Shown here: positions 7,362-15,925 of the stretch, piece by piece
Position numbering within the stretch: the first letter of the stretch is position 1
Layout: each line of letters opens with the position of its first letter
Assembly (NCBI GenBank): GCA_018261935.1
Contig: JAGTRP010000008.1
Span: 124,001 to 188,000, forward strand
Length of the DNA stretch: 64,000 bases
Origin: Rhodocyclaceae bacterium
GTDB taxonomy: Bacteria; Pseudomonadota; Gammaproteobacteria; Burkholderiales; Rhodocyclaceae
Reading direction: 5' to 3'
Notes under the pieces: generated by a model
The model's database searches: none
What the model saw: the letters and a program-made list of their open reading frames with translations, nothing else
What the model was told of the DNA's origin: nothing
Made by a program: the position numbers and the translations under genes

Positions 7362-9440
7362 TCAGCGGATCACCGCTCCTTCGATCCAGTCCTCGAAGGG
7401 TTCGCCGGGGGCGGCCGCCCGTCCCTGGGCATAAGTGATGCCGAGTTCCTGCAGGACGTTGAAGGTCGCCAGGTCATCCACGCCATCGGCGATGGATTCC
7501 ATCCCAAGATCGTCGGCAATTTCCTTGATGGCCCGGATCAGGGCACGGGCACTGCGATTGCCATCGATGTTGCGGGTCAAGCTGTGGCTGATCTTGACGC
7601 AGTCCGGAGAGATATTGCGCAGGTGGCCGAAAGAGGCGAAACCCCCGCCGAAGTCCCCAAGGGCGATGCGGCAGCCGAGCGCCCGGGCCGCCGTGCACAA
7701 TTCCACCGCCTCGGTGGCGTGCTGCACGGCGCATTCTTCCGAGATGAGGAGATAGAGGCTGGCGGCCGGGATGGAATGGCTGCTGAGGGCTGTCGAGAGC
7801 AGTTCGATGGTTTGCGAGTGGCGCACGGAGGTTGCCGACAGGGGCAGCAGGCAGCGCATCCGGCGTCCATGGGCGTCTGCCCGGGAGAGGGCCGCCATGG
7901 CTGTTTCCAGCAGGTGCCGGTCGATGGCGGTGGCAAGGTCATAGCGCTCCGCTGCTTCGAGCAGCATGGAGGAAGGAATGGTGGGCGTGACGTGGTCATC
8001 CAGGCGGACGCAGATCTCGACGAAGTGGTCGTCTTCGGCGCCGGCTCGGAAAGGCCGCATGGGAAGGGCGTCGCACACCAGATGATGGTCGGCCAGGGCG
8101 CCGACGATGCGATCATGCCAGGAACGGTCGGCCTGGCGGCGATTCTGGGCCTGGGTGGCAAGTTGGACGTGGACCCGGTTCCGTCCTTTCTCCTTGGCGA
8201 GATAGCAGGCGGCGTCTCCAGCTGCGAGGGCTTCGGCGACATCTCGCACCTGGCGGTTGAGGGGGGTAAGGCCGATGCTGGCACCGATGGAAAAGATTTT
8301 GTCCTGCCAGATGAAGCGGTAGGCGCCGGTCAGGGTGCAGAGGTCTTCGGCCACTTGTAACGCCCGGCTGCCGATGCAATTGCTGAGGAGGATGCCGAAT
8401 TCGTCGCCGCCGATCCGGGCCAGGGTATCCTCGTCCCGCAGCCGGCCCTGCAAGAGGCGGGAAATCTGCCGCAGGAGTTCGTCCCCGGCAGAGTGGCCGC
8501 AGGTATCGTTCACCACCTTGAAACGGTCGAGATCGACGAAGAGCAGACTGCCCTCCTCGCCGCCTGCCTGGATGGCGGCAATCGTCCTTTCCAGCCGGGC
8601 CTCGAACTCGCGCCGGTTCACCAGGCCCGTCAGCGCATCGTGACGGGCCTGGAAGGCCAATTGGGCAGTCGCCCCTTCGATGCGTTCCTGCATGGTCTGG
8701 TGTACCTCGGAAATGCGGGCTGCCATGTCGTTGAAGCCCTGTTCGAGTTCACGGAATTCGCCAAAGGAAAAGTTTTTCACCCGGGTGTCGAAATGTCCCA
8801 GACCCATGGACCGCACCGCGTGAACGAGACGGGTGACCGGCCGGGTGATGCCGTCGGCGATGGCAAGGGCGACCACGGCCATCAGCAGGAGCCCGATGGC
8901 GATGATGATGATGCCCCGCCGAACCAGGGTGTGCTGGCGCTCCTGGAACTCGCCTTTGTCGAATTCGACGAAGACGTGCCCAATGACTTCCGGCGCCGTC
9001 TTGGCCCCGGCCGGATCGAAGAGGTCATCCGACTCGGCCAGGTTGCGCAGCACGGGAGCACCGAAGGCGATCCACTGTTCGTTGTCGGCGATGATGCCGG
9101 GCTCGCCCGGCATCCGCTTCAGTTGCTCGCTGGACAACGAGACGCGGCCGCTGACGGCCAGGATATGCCCGGACCGGCCAACCACCACAGCAGCTTTCAC
9201 GCCCGGTTGTTGCACCGTCGTCTGGGCGAGGCCTTGAAGATTTTCCAGGTGGCCGGCGATGAGTCCGTACTCGCTCACCGGCGCCAGGTAGCGGACAACA
9301 GCCATGCCGCGCTCCCGAAGTTCTCCCTCCAGGGCGCGCATGCCGGAGAACACAAAATAGGCCACCAGGACGACAGCCAGCAGGGCGCTAGGCAGCAGGC
9401 TGAGAAGCAGGAGGCGTCGGCGCAGATTGATTTCGGTCAT
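7362..9440 (-). CDS. Membrane GGDEF protein with degenerate EAL domain
   Basis: A 692-residue signalling protein. Two transmembrane helices (about residues 10-30 and 175-195) bracket a periplasmic sensor region, then a HAMP linker (GITRPVTRLVHAVRSM) leads to the GGDEF domain. The active-site GGDEF is intact at residues 344-348, so diguanylate cyclase activity is plausible. The C-terminal EAL-fold region is degenerate: the EAL signature is replaced by VEI, the metal-binding Asp pair reads GD (about 595-596), and AEGVE reads ADGVD. Phosphodiesterase activity is therefore unlikely. Its ATG overlaps the stop of the upstream binding-protein gene by four bases, suggesting that the binding protein feeds its sensor. 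Confidence 0.9.
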   Translation of the reverse strand: MTEINLRRRLLLLSLLPSALLAVVLVAYFVFSGMRALEGELRERGMAVVRYLAPVSEYGLIAGHLENLQGLAQTTVQQPGVKAAVVVGRSGHILAVSGRVSLSSEQLKRMPGEPGIIADNEQWIAFGAPVLRNLAESDDLFDPAGAKTAPEVIGHVFVEFDKGEFQERQHTLVRRGIIIIAIGLLLMAVVALAIADGITRPVTRLVHAVRSMGLGHFDTRVKNFSFGEFRELEQGFNDMAARISEVHQTMQERIEGATAQLAFQARHDALTGLVNRREFEARLERTIAAIQAGGEEGSLLFVDLDRFKVVNDTCGHSAGDELLRQISRLLQGRLRDEDTLARIGGDEFGILLSNCIGSRALQVAEDLCTLTGAYRFIWQDKIFSIGASIGLTPLNRQVRDVAEALAAGDAACYLAKEKGRNRVHVQLATQAQNRRQADRSWHDRIVGALADHHLVCDALPMRPFRAGAEDDHFVEICVRLDDHVTPTIPSSMLLEAAERYDLATAIDRHLLETAMAALSRADAHGRRMRCLLPLSATSVRHSQTIELLSTALSSHSIPAASLYLLISEECAVQHATEAVELCTAARALGCRIALGDFGGGFASFGHLRNISPDCVKISHSLTRNIDGNRSARALIRAIKEIADDLGMESIADGVDDLATFNVLQELGITYAQGRAAAPGEPFEDWIEGAVIR

Positions 9441-10363
9441 CTGGCATCCTTGTCCGCGTTCAGGGCACGGCGGATCGCTGGCTCATCGGGAACGCTTAAG
9501 CCCAGTGCCTGGGCCACATTATTGTTTATCGCTATGGCAAACAGTGTCGGCGCCTGGGGAGGCGGCAGGTTGGTCGCATCCCGGTGCAAGGGTTTGATGA
9601 GGTCCACGGTCTGGCGGGCGATCTGCGCCGGGGTCGAGTAGATTGCCGCCAGGGCACCGGAAGTCACGAGGGACTGGGAGAAGCCGATGACCGGGCGCTG
9701 AAAGCGGTAGGAAGTGAGCAGGATGGCCCGGATGTTGTCGCGCCGATACACCGCGCTGTCCGGCAGGGCGAGCAGCACGTCGCTGCGCACCAGCAAGTGG
9801 TTGGCGGCCGGCACGGGGTTTCCGGTACTCTCCAGGTCCTCGGTTTCCAGGCCGACGCCGGTTGCCCCCGCGGCTTGCCGGATCTGCGGCAACAGCGCCC
9901 GGGTTTCCGGACCGGCCAGGATGCCGATGCGATGGCGCTCGGGCAGGAGGTAGCGGACGAAGGCGAGGAGCCGCCCGATGGGTTGATCCAGAAAGATGGC
10001 CGTCGTGTTGGCCCGTGAGCGATTGATGCCCGCATCCGCCAGGGCGCGCTCGTAAGCCGAGCGGGGTAGCAAGGTGGCGACGATGGGTATCGTGCCGCTA
10101 CGCCGTAACGCGGCGCGGGTCGCATCGGCACCGACCGCGACGATCAGGTCGACACGGGGCGTGGCGTCCAGATTGTCGGCGCCGCCTGTCCAGCGGACCC
10201 GCCAGTTCGAGCCTTCCGAAAACTGCTGGAAGGCAGCGGCAAATTCGGCGTAGGCGCCGCTCGTATCGCTTAGGACAATAGCAACGTCCGCCGCCTTTGC
10301 TGCCGAGGCAATCGCCAGGGCAAGGGCAAGAAACGCTGCTGCGACGATACGGAAAAAAGACAT
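9437..10363 (-). CDS. ABC-type periplasmic substrate-binding protein (PF04392-like)
   Basis: The 308-residue protein has a signal peptide (FRIVAAAFLALALAIASAAKA) and a two-lobed periplasmic-binding fold resembling the ABC_sub_bind family: DVAIVLSDTSGAYAEF at the start, DLIVAVGADATRAAL, a RHRIGILAGPETRALLPQI hinge region and RPVIGFSQSLVTSGALAAI. No permease or ATPase gene is adjacent. It is translationally coupled (ATGA) to the GGDEF membrane protein and lies opposite a TonB receptor. It therefore more likely works as a sensor input, or as a trap for a ligand that enters through the receptor, than as a transporter subunit. The ligand is not predictable. Confidence 0.8.
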   Translation of the reverse strand: MSFFRIVAAAFLALALAIASAAKAADVAIVLSDTSGAYAEFAAAFQQFSEGSNWRVRWTGGADNLDATPRVDLIVAVGADATRAALRRSGTIPIVATLLPRSAYERALADAGINRSRANTTAIFLDQPIGRLLAFVRYLLPERHRIGILAGPETRALLPQIRQAAGATGVGLETEDLESTGNPVPAANHLLVRSDVLLALPDSAVYRRDNIRAILLTSYRFQRPVIGFSQSLVTSGALAAIYSTPAQIARQTVDLIKPLHRDATNLPPPQAPTLFAIAINNNVAQALGLSVPDEPAIRRALNADKDAR

Positions 10364-10488
10364 TCGCGCACTATAGTCCCAGGCTAAGGAGCAGCGCAAT
10401 TGACTATGCCCGGCGAATGAATCGACGGCTTGAAGTCCCGGTTGTCGGGCTCGCGCGGTCATTGCGCCAGGGGGGGCGGATGTCAACG

Positions 10489-10518
10489 AAAACGGCCTCC
10501 ATCGCTGGAGGCCGTTTT
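10489..10518 (-). terminator. Intrinsic terminator after the tRNA-Lys pair
   Basis: AAAACGGCCTCCA and TGGAGGCCGTTTT form a perfect 13-pair hairpin with a TCGC loop. Runs of A and T on both sides make it usable in either direction. It lies six bases past the 3' end of tRNA-Lys(CTT) and most simply ends the tRNA transcript. Confidence 0.85.
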
Positions 10519-10523
10519 AAATC

Positions 10524-10599
10524 TGGTGGGCTGTGAGTGGCTCGAACACTCGACCTACGGATTAAGAGTCCGCTGCTCTACCAACTGAGCTAACAGCCC
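10524..10599 (-). tRNA. tRNA-Lys (anticodon CTT)
   Basis: The minus strand reads a complete 76-base tRNA beginning GGGCTGTTAGCTCAG and ending in GCCCACCA with the CCA encoded. The anticodon loop is ACTCTTAAT, giving anticodon CTT. The acceptor stem GGGCTGT/ACAGCCC is perfect and the T-loop reads TTCGAGC. It is the second of two lysine tRNAs in one transcript. Confidence 0.97.
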
Positions 10600-10618
10600 G
10601 ACACCTGCCCGTTGGAGT

Positions 10619-10694
10619 TGGTGGGTCGGGCGAGACTCGAACTCGCGACCAACGGATTAAAAGTCCGCTGCTCTACCGACTGAGCTACCGACCC
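10619..10694 (-). tRNA. tRNA-Lys (anticodon TTT)
   Basis: A 76-base tRNA on the minus strand beginning GGGTCGGTAGCTCAG and ending GACCCACCA, with acceptor stem GGGTCGG/CCGACCC and anticodon TTT in ACTTTTAAT. It lies 19 bases upstream of tRNA-Lys(CTT) and downstream of a near-ideal promoter, so the two are processed from one precursor. Confidence 0.97.
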
Positions 10695-10710
10695 CAAGCA
10701 GGGAGGCCGA

Positions 10711-10739
10711 ATTATATGGAGGTGCGGATAACGTGTCAA
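10711..10739 (-). promoter_or_regulatory. Consensus sigma-70 promoter for the tRNA-Lys pair
   Basis: On the minus strand TTGACA (10739-10734) and TATAAT (10716-10711), both perfect consensus hexamers, are separated by exactly 17 bases. Transcription would start near 10704, just before the 5' end of tRNA-Lys(TTT). The C-rich bases after the -10 resemble a stringent-type discriminator on the opposite strand, but that was not evaluated further. Confidence 0.9.
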
Positions 10740-10769
10740 CGCCATTGGGCGTTAATGACAACATTCATA

Positions 10770-11453
10770 TCAAACCGGGGTGGCGTAACGGGTCGGATCG
10801 ACCAGTCCGGCGGCGGCAAAACCTTCCCGCCTTAGCCGGCAGGAGTCGCAGGCACCGCAGGCGTGGCCGGCGGCATCGGCCTGGTAGCAGGACACGGTAA
10901 GGGCATAATCGACGCCCAGAGCGCTGCCGGTGCGGATGATGTCGGCCTTGGTGAGGTCGATAAGGGGAGCATGCACCGTCAGCCTGGCGCCCTCGACACC
11001 GGCCTTGGTGGCGAGGTTTGCCAGGCGCTCGAAGGCGGCGACGTATTCTGGGCGGCAGTCGGGGTAGCCGGAATAGTCCACGGCATTGACGCCGACGAAG
11101 ATGTCCCGGCTGCCCAGGACTTCGGCCCAGGCCAGGGCGAGGGACAGCATGATGGTGTTGCGGGCCGGCACGTAGGTGACCGGTATGCCCGGCTGGACTC
11201 CCGCCGTGGGAACGGCGATCGTGGTGTCGGTCAGGGCCGAACCGCCGAACTGGGCCAGATCCAGCTTCAGGACCCGATGCTCCGCAGCGCCGTGGGCCGC
11301 TGCAACCCGCCCGGCGGCCTCCAGTTCGGCCCGGTGGCGCTGCCCGTAATCGAAGGACAGGCAATAGGATTCGAACCCCTTGCTGCGGGCGACGGCAAGG
11401 CAGGTGGCGGAATCGAGTCCGCCCGAAAGTAGGACGACGGCTTTGTTGGACAT
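10770..11453 (-). CDS. queC: 7-cyano-7-deazaguanine synthase QueC
   Basis: A 227-residue enzyme converting 7-carboxy-7-deazaguanine to preQ0 in queuosine synthesis. The N-terminus carries the ATP-pyrophosphatase P-loop [11 protein letters not shown]. Conserved blocks [17 protein letters not shown] and a C-terminal zinc site (SCYQAD...[12 protein letters not shown]) are all present. It lies with queE in the same direction, separated by a PilZ gene, so two successive pathway steps (QueE then QueC) are probably co-expressed. Length is normal for the family. Confidence 0.96.
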   Translation of the reverse strand: MSNKAVVLLSGGLDSATCLAVARSKGFESYCLSFDYGQRHRAELEAAGRVAAAHGAAEHRVLKLDLAQFGGSALTDTTIAVPTAGVQPGIPVTYVPARNTIMLSLALAWAEVLGSRDIFVGVNAVDYSGYPDCRPEYVAAFERLANLATKAGVEGARLTVHAPLIDLTKADIIRTGSALGVDYALTVSCYQADAAGHACGACDSCRLRREGFAAAGLVDPTRYATPV

Positions 11454-11465
11454 CAGTGGGGTGTA

Positions 11466-11834
11466 CTAGGCATCCGGGTGCATCAAGGCGGTGAGTTCGC
11501 GATGGAGAACGGATTCATCTCCGATGTTGAGCTCCACCAGGCGGCGCAGGTGGGTGACGCTGTCGAGGTCGATTTCCCGGCAGGCCAGGCCGAGATAATC
11601 GCCTTGGCGATGGACGATGGTGGCATCCATGCGGATCGCGTTGCCGCTCTCGTCAAGGCTGACTTCCAGGATGGCATCGATGCCGACCTGGGCGAAAAGA
11701 CCGGCAAGGGGGCGGACGAGGGCACCTTTCAGGGAGATGTCCACTACTTCAACGTCGATTTCGCCATTGGCAAGGCTCAGGCGGGCGTTGGTCCGGAAAG
11801 CGATGCGAGTGAACTGGCGGCGTTCGGTCGTCAT
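11466..11834 (-). CDS. PilZ-domain protein
   Basis: A single-domain PilZ protein of 122 residues. The c-di-GMP-binding signature is present: RRQFTRIAF (RxxxR box) at the N-terminus, then VDISLKGALV (DxSxxG) about 25 residues later. Two in-frame ATGs occur; AGGAG directly abuts the first (11840) but lies six bases before the second (11834), so the second is chosen. It is inserted between queE and queC with short gaps. That placement looks like a passenger in the operon; a functional link to queuosine is not evident. Confidence 0.85.
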   Translation of the reverse strand: MTTERRQFTRIAFRTNARLSLANGEIDVEVVDISLKGALVRPLAGLFAQVGIDAILEVSLDESGNAIRMDATIVHRQGDYLGLACREIDLDSVTHLRRLVELNIGDESVLHRELTALMHPDA

Positions 11835-11850
11835 GGACATCTCCTGTTGA

Positions 11851-12489
11851 TCATTTGCCCCGCATGTTACCCCAAAGGACTTTGTGCAACTGCAACTGCA
11901 GGCGTACCTCCAGGCCGTCGGCCAGGATCCATTCGGCCAGCTCGGCGGGATCGATCTGTCCCTGGGCGGGAGAAAGCAGCACCGGGCAGCGGGCGGGCAG
12001 GCCATGCTCGCCGATGGTTTCCCGGGCCCATTCGTAATCGTTGCGTGAGGCGACGACGATCTTGATCTCATCCTTGGCGGTCAGGCAGTCCAGGTTTTCC
12101 CAGCGGTTGCGGCCGCACTCTCCCGAACTCGGCGCCTTCAGGTCCATGATGCGGAATACGCGCGGGTCGACGCCGGAGATGTCGAGAGCGCCGGAGGTCT
12201 CCAGCGCCACTTCGTAGCCGGCATCGCAGAGGGCCGACAGAAGTTGTGGGGCATCTTTCTGGGCCAGGGGCTCGCCGCCGGTGACGCAGACCTGCCGGGT
12301 CGGATGGCGGCTCACTTCGGCCAGGACCGCATCAATGCTCATGGGAGAACCGCCGGTGAAGGCGTATTCGGTGTCGCACCAGGTGCAGCGCAGCGGGCAG
12401 CCGGTCAGGCGAACGAAAACGGTCGGCAGACCGACCCGGGACGCTTCACCCTGTAGCGAAAAGAAAATCTCGCTGATTCGTAATGTCAC
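11851..12489 (-). CDS. queE: 7-carboxy-7-deazaguanine synthase QueE
   Basis: A 212-residue radical-SAM enzyme forming 7-carboxy-7-deazaguanine from 6-carboxytetrahydropterin. The cluster-binding motif CPLRCTWCDT (CX3CX2C) is at about residues 31-40, followed by CVTGGEPLAQ. The N-terminus SEIFFSLQGEASRVG is typical. It starts with GTG at 12489, three bases after the ybgF stop, and no better start exists. The gene thus runs on from the tol-pal operon, an arrangement common in beta- and gammaproteobacteria. Confidence 0.95.
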   Translation of the reverse strand: MTLRISEIFFSLQGEASRVGLPTVFVRLTGCPLRCTWCDTEYAFTGGSPMSIDAVLAEVSRHPTRQVCVTGGEPLAQKDAPQLLSALCDAGYEVALETSGALDISGVDPRVFRIMDLKAPSSGECGRNRWENLDCLTAKDEIKIVVASRNDYEWARETIGEHGLPARCPVLLSPAQGQIDPAELAEWILADGLEVRLQLQLHKVLWGNMRGK

Positions 12490-12492
12490 AAA

Positions 12493-13257
12493 CTACTTTT
12501 TCTTGAGGCGCTGGGCGGCACTCTCGGCGGCCGGTGAATTGGGATAACGGGCCCGCAGATTTTCCAGGGTGCGCCGGGCGGCCGCGGCATTGCCCATTTC
12601 CTGCTGGCAGGTAGCGATGGCGAGCATGGCATCCGCTGCCTTGGGGCTGTCGGGCCACTTGGCGGTCACGACGGTTTGGGCTTCGATCGCCTTCTTGCAG
12701 TCGTGTTGGGCATACCAGGCGTTGCCGAGCCAGAACTGGGCGTTGGGGGCCAGGGAACTGTCCGGGTGCTTCTGGAAGAAGGCGCCGAAGGCGCTGGCGG
12801 CATCCTTGTATTTGGCGGCCTTGAAGAGGCCGAGGGCGCTTTCGTACTCCTGGCTTTCGGCGGCCGTATTGGCCACCGCAACCTTGGAGGCGTCCTTCCC
12901 CGGCTCTGCGGCAGCGGAATCGGGAGTTGCCGATTCCAGCTTGCGCAGACGGGTGTCGAGGTCGATGTAGAAGTCCTGCTGGCGCTTCTTGGCGGTTTCC
13001 AGTTCGTAGGTGAGGGTTTCGATCTGGCCCCGCAGCTTGGCCAGGTCATCGGCCTGCTGCTGGATCTGATTGGCGAGTTCGAGTTGAGCCTTCGCCTGGG
13101 TATCGAACTGGGTTTCCGCCTTGGTCTTGAATTCGAAAATCTGACGACGGGCTTCCTCGTCGTCGAACAACCCGGCCTGGGCTTGGCCGGCACCCAGTGC
13201 CGCGAGCAGCAAGGCAACGCGGCAGGCCGGGAAACGTAGCTTGGCCGGGCGGACCAT
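12493..13257 (-). CDS. ybgF: Tol-Pal system protein YbgF/CpoB
   Basis: The 254-residue periplasmic protein has a signal peptide cleaved near GAGQAQA, an N-terminal coiled coil (residues 35-110, KTKAETQFDTQAKAQLELAN onward) that mediates trimerisation, and C-terminal TPR-like repeats (YESALGLFKAAKYKDAASAF, DSSLAPNAQFWLGNAWY, KAADAMLAIATCQQEMGN). CpoB coordinates outer-membrane constriction by Tol-Pal with peptidoglycan synthesis at the division site. It follows pal by two bases and ends the core tol-pal operon. Confidence 0.93.
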   Translation of the reverse strand: MVRPAKLRFPACRVALLLAALGAGQAQAGLFDDEEARRQIFEFKTKAETQFDTQAKAQLELANQIQQQADDLAKLRGQIETLTYELETAKKRQQDFYIDLDTRLRKLESATPDSAAAEPGKDASKVAVANTAAESQEYESALGLFKAAKYKDAASAFGAFFQKHPDSSLAPNAQFWLGNAWYAQHDCKKAIEAQTVVTAKWPDSPKAADAMLAIATCQQEMGNAAAARRTLENLRARYPNSPAAESAAQRLKKK

Positions 13258-13259
13258 GA

Positions 13260-13805
13260 TTAGAACTCGCCGGAGCCGGTGGGGCCCTTGTAGAGCATGT
13301 CGGCACGACGGTTCTCAGTCCAGGCGGCCTCGTCGTGGCCTTCAGCCTTGGGCTTTTCCTTGCCGAGGCTAACGGATTCGATCTGCTCTTCCTTGGCGCC
13401 CAGGAGGAGGAGGGACTTCTTGACGGCGTCGGCACGCTTCTGGCCGAGGGAGAGGTTGTACTCGTGGCTGCCGCGCTCGTCGGTGTTGCCCTGGATGAGC
13501 ATCTTGAACTGGCGGTTGTTCACCAGGAACTTGGCATGGGCTGCCACTACATCCTTGAATTCGTTCTTGACGTCGTACTTGTCGTAGTCGAAATACACGC
13601 TGCGCTTGGACAGGACGCTCTTGGGATCGGTGAGCTCGGCGGGCAGACCGGAGCCGCTGACCTCAGGGGCCGTCACGGTGGTGACCCCGCCCGGGGTGCG
13701 GCCTTCCACCGGCGCACCACCCGTTTCGGAAGTCGGGGTCGAACCGCAGCCGGCAAGCAGGGCGGCCAGCAGGGCGGGGAGCAGCAGTTGTTTCATTTTA
13801 TTCAT
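13260..13805 (-). CDS. pal: Peptidoglycan-associated lipoprotein Pal
   Basis: A 181-residue outer-membrane lipoprotein. The lipobox LLAGC is at residues 16-20 and the C-terminal OmpA-like domain contains VYFDYDKYDVKNEF and the peptidoglycan-binding stretch GNTDERGSHEYNLSLGQKRA. Pal binds diaminopimelate in peptidoglycan and TolB. Order tolB-pal-ybgF is standard. The start has a clean AGGAG ribosome-binding site at 13807-13811 on the minus strand. Confidence 0.97.
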   Translation of the reverse strand: MNKMKQLLLPALLAALLAGCGSTPTSETGGAPVEGRTPGGVTTVTAPEVSGSGLPAELTDPKSVLSKRSVYFDYDKYDVKNEFKDVVAAHAKFLVNNRQFKMLIQGNTDERGSHEYNLSLGQKRADAVKKSLLLLGAKEEQIESVSLGKEKPKAEGHDEAAWTENRRADMLYKGPTGSGEF

Positions 13806-13834
13806 CTCCTGATAGGGACTAGTGAGGGGTGGAT

Positions 13835-15106
13835 TTACTGACTGAAAGGGCCCCAGGCCGGTTCGCGCACGTCGCCGGCGGCCACCGACAGCCGCTGCTT
13901 GATGCGGCCATCGCTGGAGACGGCGGACAGCACGCCACGACCGCCGATTTCAGTGGCGATCAGGATCATGCGGCCGTTGGGCGAAAAGGTAGGGGATTCA
14001 TCCTTGTGGGAATCGGTGAGGATCTGCACCTGCCGGCTGGCCAGGTCCATGACTGCAAGCTGGAAACGGCCTTCCCGGCGGGTGATGAAGGCCAGGGTCT
14101 TGCCGTCGGGGGAGGGGCGCGGGGTGACGTTGTAGCTGCCCTCGAAGGTGAGGCGCTGGACGTCGCCACCATTGGCGCTCATGCGGTAGACCTGGGGGCT
14201 GCCGCCCCGGTCGGAGGTGAAAAAGATGCTGCCTCCGTCCGATGAATAGCGCGGCTCGGTGTCGATGCCGGAAGAGACGGCGAGGCGCTGCAGGCCGCTG
14301 CCGTCGGCATTGATGGTATAGATCTGGGAATTGCCGTCCTTGGTTAGGACGACGGCCAGTTTGCGGCCGTCCGGCGACCAGGCTGGGGCCGAGTTGGAGC
14401 CCTTGAAATTGGCCACCACCTGGCGCCGGCCGGTGGCCAGGGAATGCACGAAGATGATGGGTTTCTTGTTCTCGAAGGAAACGTAGGCGATGCGGCTGCC
14501 GTCCGGCGACCAGGTCGGAGAGATGATCGGTTCCTTGGAGACCAGGGCGGCCTGGGCATTGTGGCCGTCCACATCGGCGATCTGCAATTCGTAGCGGCCC
14601 CGCTGCTTGACCACGTAGGCTATGCGGGTGGAGAAGATGCCCTTCTCGCCGGTCAGCTTCTCGTAGATGACGTCGGCGATGCGGTGGCCGGCGGCCCGCA
14701 GCTGGGAGGCGGAGGTGACGTAGGCGGCGCCGGCCAGCGCGGCCTGCTTGTTGATGTCGTAGAGGCGGAAGCGGGCTTCCAGGCGGCCATCGGCGGTCGC
14801 CGTCAGATTGCCGGCCGCCAGGGCATCGGCTCCCTTGCCGCGCCAATCGCCATAATCCACCGGCGAGGTTTCGGTTAGGGCGGCACCGGTGGTATCCACC
14901 AGCCGGAACAGGCCGCTACGTTCCAGATCGGCGCGGATGACGGAGGTCAGGGCCCGGGAAGTGCCGGCTTCGCCGCCGAAGTCGGCAATGGCGACGGGGA
15001 TGCGATTGGCTCCGGCACCGGTGATTTCGATGGAGAGCTGGGCCTGGGCAAGGCAACTGGCCGCCAGCGCGACCAGCGCGAGAAAGGGACGGATGAGTGG
15101 GCGCAT
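13835..15106 (-). CDS. tolB: Tol-Pal translocation protein TolB
   Basis: A 423-residue periplasmic protein with a signal peptide (FLALVALAASCLAQA), an N-terminal alpha/beta domain (about 25-160) and a six-bladed beta-propeller built of repeats such as PTWSPDGSRIAYVSFE, PAWSPDGRKLAVVLT and PRPSPDGKTLAFIT. TolB binds Pal through the propeller and TolA through its N-terminus. It lies 29 bases upstream of pal. All family features are intact. Confidence 0.96.
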   Translation of the reverse strand: MRPLIRPFLALVALAASCLAQAQLSIEITGAGANRIPVAIADFGGEAGTSRALTSVIRADLERSGLFRLVDTTGAALTETSPVDYGDWRGKGADALAAGNLTATADGRLEARFRLYDINKQAALAGAAYVTSASQLRAAGHRIADVIYEKLTGEKGIFSTRIAYVVKQRGRYELQIADVDGHNAQAALVSKEPIISPTWSPDGSRIAYVSFENKKPIIFVHSLATGRRQVVANFKGSNSAPAWSPDGRKLAVVLTKDGNSQIYTINADGSGLQRLAVSSGIDTEPRYSSDGGSIFFTSDRGGSPQVYRMSANGGDVQRLTFEGSYNVTPRPSPDGKTLAFITRREGRFQLAVMDLASRQVQILTDSHKDESPTFSPNGRMILIATEIGGRGVLSAVSSDGRIKQRLSVAAGDVREPAWGPFSQ

Positions 15107-15136
15107 TGGGGTCAGAAGTCCGAAAATTTGCGAATT

Positions 15137-15925
15137 TTACTCTTCAAACGGCCGGTATTTGATGTTCAGAATGCGATCGAACGCAGAAGGGTCGTCCGGC
15201 TTGGGAAGAGGCGACGATTTCAGGATGGCTCGTTCGATGGCAGTGTCCAGGGCCGGGTTGCCGCTCGACTTCTTGAGCTTGACGGACAGCACTTCGCCGG
15301 AGGGCAGCTGGTTGACCTCGAAGGATGCCTCCGGGTTGCCCTGGATGCCCATGGGCAGGACGATATTGCCCCGGATCTTGCCGCGGATCTTGCTGATATA
15401 GTCGGCCAAACCCCGTTTGGCGGCGGCGGCCCGTAGCCCATCCGCCTCGGCGGCTGCCTGGGCCGCCAGCCTGGCCTGGGTGTTGGCGGTGGACCGTTGT
15501 TTCTCCTCCCGCTCCAGGGCGTCCTTGAAGGCGTCCCTCGGCTCCGGCTTGGGTTCAGGCTTTTTGGGCTCGGGTTTGGGTTCCGGCTTCTTCGGTTCGG
15601 GCTTGGGCTCCGGCTTCTTGGGCTCGGGCTTCTTCTTTTCTTCCTTGAGGGCGATGTCCGGTTTCACCGGAGGCTTTACTTCGGGCTTCGGTTCCGGTTT
15701 AGGTTCAGGTCTGGGCTCGGGCTTCGGTTCCGGTCTGGGAGCGGGGGGCGCAGCTGCCGGGGCTGGAGCCGGGCGGCTGGACCAGAGTTCGACCTCCACC
15801 GCCTCCGGCTGGCTGCTCTTCCAGTGCACACCGTAGAGCAGGGCGCCGATCAGCGCCAGGTGCACCGCCGCCGCCAGCGCCAGCGCCTTTCTCTTGCCCG
15901 GTTCCTGGGGGATGGTCGGAATCAT
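15137..15925 (-). CDS. tolA: TolA, membrane-anchored bridge protein
   Basis: The 262-residue protein has one N-terminal transmembrane helix (KALALAAAVHLALIGALLYG), then a long Pro/Lys/Glu linker with tandem PEPKK-type repeats (about residues 50-125). A short helical segment follows, then a C-terminal TonB/TolA domain (ISKIRGKIRGNIVLP, PSGEVLSVKLKKSSGNPALD). It spans the periplasm between TolQR and Pal. The Pro-rich linker replaces most of the long Ala/Lys helix found in enterobacterial TolA, as is usual in betaproteobacteria. The start overlaps the tolR stop by four bases. Confidence 0.93.
   Translation of the reverse strand: MIPTIPQEPGKRKALALAAAVHLALIGALLYGVHWKSSQPEAVEVELWSSRPAPAPAAAPPAPRPEPKPEPRPEPKPEPKPEVKPPVKPDIALKEEKKKPEPKKPEPKPEPKKPEPKPEPKKPEPKPEPRDAFKDALEREEKQRSTANTQARLAAQAAAEADGLRAAAAKRGLADYISKIRGKIRGNIVLPMGIQGNPEASFEVNQLPSGEVLSVKLKKSSGNPALDTAIERAILKSSPLPKPDDPSAFDRILNIKYRPFEE

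Noticed and set aside
15540-15740. PEPKK repeats as a possible novel repeat protein
   Set aside because: They are the ordinary proline-rich spacer of TolA.
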